A DNA stretch of 7,481 nt from Oscillospiraceae bacterium (GTDB lineage Bacteria > Bacillota_A > Clostridia > Oscillospirales > Oscillospiraceae), in the NCBI GenBank assembly GCA_017455225.1, contig JAFTBL010000162.1, positions 1 through 7,481 on the forward strand, given 5' to 3'. Positions 1 through 4,522 of the stretch are shown here, piece after piece. The notes beneath the pieces are model-generated. The model saw nothing but the letters and a program-made list of their open reading frames with translations, made no database searches and was not told the DNA's origin. Position numbers and translations under genes: made by a program. Position 1 is the stretch's first letter, and the number at the start of each line of letters is the position of its first letter.

Positions 1-773
1 ATCTTGGAGGTAGAGGCAAACTCGTAGATCATGTCGCCGTTGCCGTTGGCCTGGCACAGGGCCAGCATATCCTCAAAGGGCCGGAAGGGGGCGTCGAACT
101 CGTGGATGCAGTAGGCGTTGTCCCACATGAGCATGAAGTCCGGCGCGGCGGGCTTCATGGCGGCAAGGCGGCGGATCGTCTCGTCGCTGTACACGATGCC
201 CTCCGGGTTGGAGTATTTGGGCACGTTCCACATGCCCTTCACCGCCGGGTCGCGGATCAGCTCCTCCACCAGCTCCATGTCCGGGCCGGTGGGGGTCATG
301 GGCACGGTGATCAGCTCCATGCCGAAGCTCTGGCTCACCTTGAAGTGCCGGTCATAACCCGGGGCAGGGCACAGCCACTTTACCTTGTCCAGCTTGCTCC
401 AGGGCTGGGGGGAGTGGAGCATGCCGTTGCTGTACGCCTTGGCGATGGCGTCGTACATCAGCTGCAAACTGGCGTTGCCGCCCACAAAGCACTGCTCCGG
501 CCGGCAGCCCAGAATGTCGGCAAACAGCCGCTTGGCGGCGGGCAGGCCGTCCACGTTGCCGTAGTTTCGGCTGTCGATGCCGTCGCTGATGAAGTCCTCC
601 GGCGCGCGCAGCACGGTCGCCATCTCCGTCACCAGATCCAGCTGCTCCCGCCCCGGCTTGCCCCGGGACATATCCAGCTTCAGCCCCTGCGCCTTCTGTG
701 CCTCGAAGGTCGCCTTCACCGCCTCGTACTCCGCCCGGCGCTCCTGCGCCGTCATGTCGCTGTAGCGTTTCAT
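1..773 (-). CDS. PLP-dependent aminotransferase, MocR-like/alanine-glyoxylate type (5' part, cut by window edge)
   Basis: The first 257 codons are present; family members run to roughly 430 residues, so the C-terminal part lies outside. This is a fold-type I, cytoplasmic, pyridoxal-phosphate aminotransferase, best matching the family annotated as putative aspartate or alanine-glyoxylate aminotransferase (Aminotran_MocR, PF12897). Visible landmarks are RNYGNVDG (69-76), the cofactor-phosphate region GGNASLQ (98-104), PAPGYDRHF (137-144), SNPEG with the substrate/PLP asparagine N189, WDNAY with the pyridine-binding D218 and Y221, and STSK ending at K257, the expected Schiff-base lysine, which is the last full codon. 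The start at 773 is fixed by AAGGAGG about 7 nt upstream. There is no DNA-binding domain, despite the family name. It follows the Smr gene on the same strand after 90 nt with no clear terminator or promoter between, so co-transcription is likely. The amino-acid substrate cannot be told from sequence. Confidence 0.9.
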   Translation of the reverse strand, partial: MKRYSDMTAQERRAEYEAVKATFEAQKAQGLKLDMSRGKPGREQLDLVTEMATVLRAPEDFISDGIDSRNYGNVDGLPAAKRLFADILGCRPEQCFVGGNASLQLMYDAIAKAYSNGMLHSPQPWSKLDKVKWLCPAPGYDRHFKVSQSFGMELITVPMTPTGPDMELVEELIRDPAVKGMWNVPKYSNPEGIVYSDETIRRLAAMKPAAPDFMLMWDNAYCIHEFDAPFRPFEDMLALCQANGNGDMIYEFASTSK

Positions 774-863
774 GTGGTTCCTCCTTCTTGTTCCTTCCTT
801 ATATGGAACTTTTGCTTTTTTCCCATGCGCGCTTCCGCCCGGTCTCCCGGAAAGGTGGCCGCT

Positions 864-1100
864 TCAGAATTCCCGCAGCACCAGATCGGTGGCGCCGGGG
901 TTGAGCCCCAGCTCGATCCGCAGCACCCGCCCGGCGTACTCCCGCCGCACCATGTCCCGCAGGGCGGTGCCGCCGTGGTAGCCGTGGATGATGCGGATGC
1001 GGTAGGTGCCGGACTTGGCCCGCCGCAGCGCCGCGTCGATGGCGATGCGGGCCTGATAAGCCGTCATGCCGTGGAGATCCAGCTCAACGATGCCGCCCAT
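864..1100 (-). CDS. Short stand-alone Smr-domain protein
   Basis: The product is 78 residues and is almost entirely one Smr (small MutS-related) domain, the domain found at the C-terminus of MutS2. It starts with the LDLHG motif (residues 7-11), continues with an amphipathic helix (AYQARIAIDAALRRA), then the core IIHGYHGGTALRDMV (37-51) and ends LGLNPGATDLVLREF. Smr domains bind, and in several proteins nick, DNA or RNA; for short single-domain members the biological substrate is not established, so nuclease activity is inference. The second motif reads HGYHGGTAL rather than the textbook HGxGxG, a form I associate with short clostridial Smr proteins. The start at 1100 follows AAAGGAAGTGG. A larger open frame upstream on this strand is only the antisense of nfo. 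It is transcribed from its own promoter at 1128-1156, divergent from the phosphoesterase operon. Confidence 0.85.
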   Translation of the reverse strand: MGGIVELDLHGMTAYQARIAIDAALRRAKSGTYRIRIIHGYHGGTALRDMVRREYAGRVLRIELGLNPGATDLVLREF

Positions 1101-1127
1101 ACGCCACTTCCTTTCACGTTCAAAACT

Positions 1128-1156
1128 ATTGTAGCGGAAAGGATTGGAACTTGCAA
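1128..1156 (-). promoter_or_regulatory. Sigma-A promoter for the Smr gene
   Basis: Read on the minus strand, TTGCAA (1156-1151) and TACAAT (1133-1128) are separated by exactly 17 nt. Transcription would start about 20 nt before the Smr start codon, leaving room for its ribosome binding site. The -35 box lies one base from the -35 box of the opposite promoter, so two polymerases could not bind at once. Confidence 0.7.
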
Positions 1157-1172
1157 CCTTTTGTGGTATAAT
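1144..1172 (+). promoter_or_regulatory. Sigma-A promoter for the phosphoesterase-nfo-Pr6Pr operon
   Basis: TTGGAA (1144-1149) and TATAAT (1167-1172) are 17 nt apart, with a TG at 1164-1165 giving an extended -10 (TGGTATAAT). Transcription would begin near 1179, about 24 nt before the GTG start of the first gene. A second candidate -35, TTGCAA at 1151, is too close (10 nt) to serve this -10; it serves the other strand. Confidence 0.8.
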
Positions 1173-1202
1173 CCTGTCATCATTTTTTGCGGAGGTGGTA
1201 CG

Positions 1203-1670
1203 GTGCGGATCCTGGTGCTGTCCGATTCCCACGGACGGGTGGAGAATATGGAGCGGTGCGTGGCCCTTGCCGAGCCGGATCACATCCTCCATCTGGGCGA
1301 CTGCGTCCGCGACGCCCAATGTCTGCACCGCCTGTTCCCCGCCATCCCCATGACCACGGTGCCCGGCAACTGCGACTGGGGCGACGGGGACGAGCCGGAG
1401 AAGCTGATCGAGCTGGGCGGCTGCCGCATCCTGATGATGCACGGCCACACCCGGGGCGTGAAGTACGGGCTGCAGCGGGCGGTGTACGCCGCCCGGGAGG
1501 CGGGGGCGCAGGTGCTGACCTTCGGCCACACACATCAGGCGCTGTCGGACTATGACGGGTCGCTGTACGTGCTCAATCCCGGCACCGCCGGCGGCGTTCA
1601 CGCCCCCGCCGGCTACGGGGTCATCACGGTGAATGCCGGCCGCGTGAGCTGCTCGGTGTTCCGGATTTAG
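1203..1670 (+). CDS. YfcE/MJ0936-type metallophosphoesterase
   Basis: A 155-residue cytoplasmic calcineurin-like phosphoesterase of the small YfcE/MJ0936 class; characterised relatives are metal-dependent phosphodiesterases, but the natural substrate is generally unknown. All dinuclear-metal motifs are present in order: DSH (D8, H10), GD (D33), GNCD (N56, D58), the histidine of MHGH (H80/H82) and GHTH (H109, H111). The start is the GTG at 1203, because GGAGGTGG lies 7 nt upstream and the protein then begins directly with the first strand, RILVLSDSHG; the frame is open far upstream only because it runs antisense to the Smr and aminotransferase genes. It is the first gene of a plus-strand operon and is followed after 15 nt by deoxyribonuclease IV. 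The link to DNA repair is by position only. Confidence 0.88.
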   Translation: MRILVLSDSHGRVENMERCVALAEPDHILHLGDCVRDAQCLHRLFPAIPMTTVPGNCDWGDGDEPEKLIELGGCRILMMHGHTRGVKYGLQRAVYAAREAGAQVLTFGHTHQALSDYDGSLYVLNPGTAGGVHAPAGYGVITVNAGRVSCSVFRI

Positions 1671-1685
1671 GAAGGAGTGAGGGAA

Positions 1686-2516
1686 ATGTTTTATATCGGC
1701 TGTCATCTCTCCCCCTCGGCAGGGTATCTGGCCATGGGGCGCACGGCGCTGTCCATCGGCGCCAATACGCTGCAGTTCTTTACCCGCAATCCCAGAGGGA
1801 GTAAAGCAAAAGCACTTGACAGGGAGGACGTGGCCGCCTTCAACGCGCTGCGCCGGGAAAACGGCTTCGGCCCGGTGTTGGCTCACGCGCCCTACACCAT
1901 CAACCCCTGCGCCGCCGACCAGCGCACGCTGGAGTTTGCCCGCATGACCATGGCGGACGATCTGGAACGGCTGTCCTGTCTGCCGGACTGCTATTACAAT
2001 TTCCACCCCGGCAGCCACGTGGGGCAGGGGATCGAAGCGGGCGTCGAGCGGATCGCGGAAACGCTGAACGGCCTCCTGACGCCGGACACCGGCACCGTGG
2101 TGCTGCTGGAGACCATGGCGGGCAAGGGCTCGGAGGTGGGCGGCCGGTTCGAGGAGCTGCGGGAGATCATGGATCGGGTCACGCTGACGGAGAAGCTGGG
2201 CGTGTGCCTTGATACCTGCCACGTCAGCGACGCCGGGTACGATATCGCCGCTGACCCCGACGCTGTGCTGACGGAGTTCGACCGGGTGATCGGGCTGCGC
2301 CGGCTGCGGGCGGTGCACGTGAACGACAGCATGAACCCCATGGGCGCCCGGAAGGATCGCCACGCCCGCATCGGCGAGGGCGCGCTGGGGGTGGAGGGCT
2401 TTCGCCGCATCGTGAACCACCCGGCGCTCTCCGGGCTTCCCATGGTGCTGGAGACCCCCAACGAGCTGCCGGGCTGGGCGGCGGAGATCGCCCTTTTGAA
2501 GGAGCTGCGGCAATGA
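1686..2516 (+). CDS. nfo: Deoxyribonuclease IV (endonuclease IV), AP endonuclease
   Basis: A 276-residue apurinic/apyrimidinic endonuclease (EC 3.1.21.2) of base-excision repair: it cleaves the backbone 5' of abasic sites and removes blocked 3' ends. It is a TIM barrel with a trinuclear zinc site. All nine metal ligands known from E. coli Nfo have a counterpart here: H67 (LAHAPY), H107 (FHPGSH), E142 (LLETMAGKG), D176 and H179 (CLDTCH), H211 (VHVND), D224 and H226 (DRHARIG) and E256 (LETPNE). Length is normal for the family. A GTG nine bases earlier is in frame, but it sits inside the GAAGGAG ribosome binding site, so the ATG at 1686 with 8-nt spacing is the better start. It lies 15 nt after the phosphoesterase, and its stop overlaps the next start (ATGA). 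The active site appears intact. Confidence 0.95.
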   Translation: MFYIGCHLSPSAGYLAMGRTALSIGANTLQFFTRNPRGSKAKALDREDVAAFNALRRENGFGPVLAHAPYTINPCAADQRTLEFARMTMADDLERLSCLPDCYYNFHPGSHVGQGIEAGVERIAETLNGLLTPDTGTVVLLETMAGKGSEVGGRFEELREIMDRVTLTEKLGVCLDTCHVSDAGYDIAADPDAVLTEFDRVIGLRRLRAVHVNDSMNPMGARKDRHARIGEGALGVEGFRRIVNHPALSGLPMVLETPNELPGWAAEIALLKELRQ

Positions 2517-3163
2517 GCGCCTACGCCGTTTCCGCGCTGGTGATCGCGCTGACCGGCACGGCGGGGCTGACGCTCCATTCCACGGTGCTGCGCACCGGGC
2601 GCCTCCGCCCGGGGATGTTCTGCTTTTACACCAATTTGAGTAACCTGCTGGCGACGCTTTATCAGTGGGCGCTGCTTGCCGCGCTGACGGCGGCGCCCTC
2701 CGGTGCCGTGTGCCGCCTGCTGACCGCGCCGGTGACGGCGCTCTCCATGGCGCTTTGCATCTGGGTGACCCACCTCATTTACCACTTCGTGCTGCTGCCG
2801 GACGCCCGACGCCGGGGCGTCACCTTTACCGACGGCGCCGACGACCGCGCCGGCAACGTGATCGTGCATTACGCCGTGCCGCTGGCGGTTTTGGCGCAGT
2901 GGGTGCTGTGGGCGGATAAATCCGGCTTGACGGTGCAAAGCGCTGTGGTGTGGCTGATTATCCCGACGGCGTATTTCGTATTCGCCATGCTCCGCGCCAA
3001 AACGGGCAAGCCCATCGGTCATACCAGCCTCATCTACCCCTATCCGTTCCTCGATTACCCTCATTTGGGCGCTAAACGGTTCTGGCTCGGCACGCTGGGC
3101 ATACTGCTCGCGTTCTTCGCGCTGGGTCTCCTGCTGGTCGCCGCAGCGCAGTTGTTAGCGTAA
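2513..3163 (+). CDS. Pr6Pr-type (FAR-17a/AIG1-like) six-helix membrane protein
   Basis: A 216-residue integral membrane protein with about six hydrophobic spans, roughly at residues 3-25, 36-60, 67-95, 116-134, 141-160 and 191-214. I place it in the Pr6Pr group of FAR-17a/AIG1-like proteins from FYTNLSNLL (38-46), the histidine-containing third helix THLIYHFVLLP, NVIVHYAVPL (115-124) and the YPYPFLDYP loop (175-183). Eukaryotic AIG1 relatives are threonine hydrolases of fatty-acid esters of hydroxy fatty acids; whether bacterial members share this is unknown. Conserved T40 and H91/H119 are present as possible catalytic positions, which is inference. The start overlaps the nfo stop by 4 nt, with GAAGGAG inside the end of nfo as its ribosome binding site, so translational coupling is likely. 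It ends the operon, with a strong terminator just downstream. Confidence 0.75.
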   Translation: MSAYAVSALVIALTGTAGLTLHSTVLRTGRLRPGMFCFYTNLSNLLATLYQWALLAALTAAPSGAVCRLLTAPVTALSMALCIWVTHLIYHFVLLPDARRRGVTFTDGADDRAGNVIVHYAVPLAVLAQWVLWADKSGLTVQSAVVWLIIPTAYFVFAMLRAKTGKPIGHTSLIYPYPFLDYPHLGAKRFWLGTLGILLAFFALGLLLVAAAQLLA

Positions 3164-3173
3164 CAGGCTGTAC

Positions 3174-3186
3174 AAAAAGAATGAGC
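3174..3186 (+). repeat. 13-bp direct repeat, copy 1 (terminator outer arm)
   Basis: AAAAAGAATGAGC is identical to 4474-4486. Each copy forms the outer left part of a terminator stem, and the two copies bracket the AT-rich lipoprotein/regulator segment. Confidence 0.8.
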
Positions 3187-3224
3187 GCCCGGCGGGTCTC
3201 CCTGTCGAGCGCTCATTCTTTATT
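3174..3224. terminator. Bidirectional intrinsic terminator
   Basis: A perfect 13-bp stem pairs 3176-3188 with 3209-3221 (AAAGAATGAGCGC and its complement), around a 20-nt loop that contains a GGG/CCC pair. Reading rightwards the stem runs into TTCTTTATTAT; reading leftwards it runs into TTCTTTTTG. It therefore ends both the Pr6Pr operon, 10 nt after its stop codon, and the convergent lipoprotein transcript. Its outer 13 bases recur in the terminator at 4474. Confidence 0.9.
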
Positions 3225-3334
3225 ATGCCTTTTGCCGCCGCGCCGGAATACGTATATCCTCGCGGTTTCCTTCTACCATGACCTATTGTGGTCAAAGTTT
3301 CCGTACCCTTTTGTATCTCACTAAGCTCCACAAA
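3225..3334. other. Gene-free gap between convergent genes
   Basis: No gene is visible here. The stretch marks the change from GC-rich to AT-rich sequence, at about 3270. It holds two weak hairpins, 3238-3265 (CCGCG/CGCGG arms) and TGACC/GGTCA just after 3270, neither followed by a convincing T-run. Confidence 0.5.
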
Positions 3335-4057
3335 TCATTTTTGCCCGGCTATTACATTTTTGTTATATACCGAAAGGTCTTGCGTTGTCCCCCCGATACT
3401 CTCATAATCATTCCACACATCAAGAGCTTCTTTAAAGGCAGATGGGTCTATTATTTGGTCACGCGTTTCTCCGAAAATTGAAATCGTTCGTATTTTTAGT
3501 TCTCCTTTATACGCGCATATTTCTTTTAGCATTTCACCGCCGGTCATCCCTAGTGCGACAAAATTAACGGAATGGATTGAGGGCAGTGTTTCTGTACACT
3601 TTATGTACTTTATATCATATTTTTTGTCTCCCATTAGGATTTGAATTTCTCCGGCAGCACTTGAAATCCACAATTCACTCCCCCCGTCGTAACTCGGATA
3701 GAAGTTATAAATCGTCAAGTTAAATGTATACGGAACCGACGCATTTTTTTCATAAATGATGTAGCCACTCACATTGAAATCTTCATCCCAAGAAATACCA
3801 TCCGCCAAATCATCTTTATACGGCACCATTCTTTTGTCATTTCCTGATCCATAGTACTCGTAGACATAACCACCGCCATAGGACGAACCATATCCCACTT
3901 CCCCCCTAGTAAACACCTTAATCCCCGTAAACTCATCTTCCGTGCATGTAAACAGGTCATTCAATTTTTCTTCATCTATGCTTGCCTTTCCATTCCCGCA
4001 CCCTGCCAGCGGTATTACCATCATCAGCGCCATCACAAACGCAATTACTCGTTTCAT
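3335..4057 (-). CDS. Putative lipoprotein of unknown function
   Basis: A 240-residue predicted exported lipoprotein. The N-terminus MKRVIAFVMALMMVIPLAGC has a short basic head, a hydrophobic core and a lipobox LAGC, so the mature protein would begin at lipid-modified C20 on the outer face of the membrane. The rest has no motif I recognise: a Gly/Tyr-rich stretch (about residues 54-70, GYGSSYGGGYVYEYYG) is followed by sequence rich in beta-branched and aromatic residues, suggesting a mainly beta fold. The start at 4057 is set by GGAGG with 7-nt spacing; a longer frame to 4153 would begin at TTG without a ribosome binding site and would bury the signal peptide. Base composition is clearly more AT-rich than the neighbouring operons, a sign of possible transfer. 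It is divergent from a Cro/C1-type regulator, which may control it. The lipoprotein call is firm; the function is unknown. Confidence 0.85.
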   Translation of the reverse strand: MKRVIAFVMALMMVIPLAGCGNGKASIDEEKLNDLFTCTEDEFTGIKVFTRGEVGYGSSYGGGYVYEYYGSGNDKRMVPYKDDLADGISWDEDFNVSGYIIYEKNASVPYTFNLTIYNFYPSYDGGSELWISSAAGEIQILMGDKKYDIKYIKCTETLPSIHSVNFVALGMTGGEMLKEICAYKGELKIRTISIFGETRDQIIDPSAFKEALDVWNDYESIGGTTQDLSVYNKNVIAGQK

Positions 4058-4210
4058 TTCTTTTCCTCCGCAATTCTTTTTTCGTTTTTCTGCATATATG
4101 ATAGCCACATGTGCGTCTTGCGCCCGCCACGGGCAATAGCCATCAGTATGCAAACACCCTGTTTGTTGTAGGGATACTTTGGTATATGAACCGTCCTTTC
4201 TGTATATTGT
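4058..4210 (-). other. Long 5' leader of the lipoprotein mRNA, with a doubtful small frame
   Basis: The promoter at 4217-4245 predicts a leader of about 150 nt before the lipoprotein start. One frame stays open through it and ends at 4054 with TGA overlapping the lipoprotein ATG (ATGA). Its only upstream ATG (4218) lies inside the -10 box and so would not be transcribed; the next in-frame ATG (4143) would give a 29-residue basic peptide but lacks a well-placed ribosome binding site. I see no recognisable riboswitch. Confidence 0.35.
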
Positions 4211-4216
4211 TTCTCC

Positions 4217-4245
4217 ATTATACTCAATATATTAAGCATAGTCAA
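4217..4245 (-). promoter_or_regulatory. Near-consensus sigma-A promoter for the lipoprotein gene
   Basis: On the minus strand TTGACT (4245-4240) and a perfect TATAAT (4222-4217) are separated by exactly 17 nt, 11 of 12 consensus bases. Such a strong promoter usually needs repression, and the spacer contains a palindrome (4223-4236). Transcription would start near 4210. Confidence 0.85.
4223..4236. promoter_or_regulatory. Candidate operator palindrome within the promoter spacer
   Basis: CTCAATATATTAAG is a 14-bp inverted repeat with one mismatched pair, centred on the perfect 8-mer AATATATT. It lies wholly between the -35 and -10 boxes of the lipoprotein promoter and about 50 bp upstream of the divergent regulator gene. 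A dimeric Cro/C1-type protein bound here would block RNA polymerase. Short AT palindromes also occur by chance in AT-rich DNA, so this is a hypothesis. Confidence 0.4.
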
Positions 4246-4260
4246 GAGGTTAAGTATGAT
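4232..4260 (+). promoter_or_regulatory. Possible weak promoter for the Cro/C1-type regulator
   Basis: TTAAGC (4232-4237) and TATGAT (4255-4260) are 17 nt apart; the -10 matches 5 of 6 and the -35 only 3 of 6. It overlaps the strong lipoprotein promoter and the palindrome, so one bound repressor could affect both genes. Confidence 0.4.
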
Positions 4261-4283
4261 AATATTTGGCTGGGTGATGGGAA

Positions 4284-4484
4284 ATGATCAGCTATGCGCC
4301 TTTTTATGAAACATTGTTTAAAAAGGGAATTACGGAGTACCATCTGATTTTTAAAGAAGGTTTTTCAGCCAACACACTGCACCGAATGCGGAAAGGGGAG
4401 GCCATCAGCACAAAAACATTGGATGCTCTGTGCTATGCGCTGGACTGCCGCGTGGAGGATATCATTAAGTTTGAAAAAGAATGA
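4284..4484 (+). CDS. Small Cro/C1-type helix-turn-helix regulator (HTH_26 type)
   Basis: A 66-residue single-domain DNA-binding protein of the XRE (Cro/C1) superfamily, closest to the short HTH_26 (PF13443) group common in Clostridia. The pattern is characteristic: YAPFYETLFKKGITEYHLIFKEG (helices 1-2), FSANTLHRMRKGEAIS (recognition helix about residues 28-36) and TKTLDALCYALDCRVEDIIKF (helices 4-5). It has no ligand or oligomerisation domain; proteins of this kind act as dimeric repressors or auxiliary regulators. The start at 4284 has only a weak GGTGATGG upstream, suggesting low expression. It is transcribed away from the lipoprotein and is its likely regulator by arrangement. Its last codon and stop (TGA, 4482-4484) are built into the left arm of the following terminator. 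Confidence 0.85.
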   Translation: MISYAPFYETLFKKGITEYHLIFKEGFSANTLHRMRKGEAISTKTLDALCYALDCRVEDIIKFEKE

Positions 4485-4486
4485 GC
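4474..4486 (+). repeat. 13-bp direct repeat, copy 2 (terminator outer arm)
   Basis: Second copy of AAAAAGAATGAGC, overlapping the last codons of the Cro/C1-type regulator. The inner halves of the two hairpins differ, so only the outer arms are shared. Confidence 0.8.
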
Positions 4487-4522
4487 ACACGATCGCAGTT
4501 ACGATCATGTGCTCATTTTATT
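4474..4522. terminator. Bidirectional intrinsic terminator between regulator and YgiQ genes
   Basis: A 16-bp stem pairs 4480-4495 with 4502-4517 (AATGAGCACACGATCG and its complement, with one wobble pair) around a six-base loop. Rightwards it is followed by TTATTTCTTCTT, leftwards by TTCTTTTTC. The left arm contains the regulator stop codon and the right arm ends one base from the YgiQ stop codon, so it serves both convergent genes with no spare sequence. Confidence 0.9.

Noticed and set aside
774..863. Possible terminator or promoter between the Smr and aminotransferase genes
   Set aside because: The best stem (TTCCG/CGGAA) has no T-run directly after it, and the best -10 (TATAAG at 803-798) lacks a -35 at the right distance.
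102..1202. Open frame upstream of and continuous with the phosphoesterase on the plus strand
   Set aside because: It is antisense to the aminotransferase and Smr genes, is rich in His/Arg/Gln as GC-rich shadow frames are, and the GTG at 1203 has its own promoter and ribosome binding site.
1101..2513. Long minus-strand frame leading into the Smr gene
   Set aside because: Antisense of the phosphoesterase and nfo, with shadow-type composition; the Smr domain starts at the well-placed ATG at 1100.
1994..3064. Minus-strand frame of about 350 codons
   Set aside because: Shadow of nfo and the Pr6Pr gene; Arg/Ser/His-rich with no domain, and the plus-strand genes are clearly real.
3238..3270. Hairpin with CCGCG/CGCGG arms followed by a short pyrimidine run
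   Set aside because: Only 5 outer pairs plus a bulged inner part, and the run TTTCCTTCT is not a clean T-tract; the terminator at 3174-3224 is far stronger.
3278..3481. Small plus-strand frame in the AT-rich segment
   Set aside because: Overlaps the end of the lipoprotein gene antisense, with no ribosome binding site.
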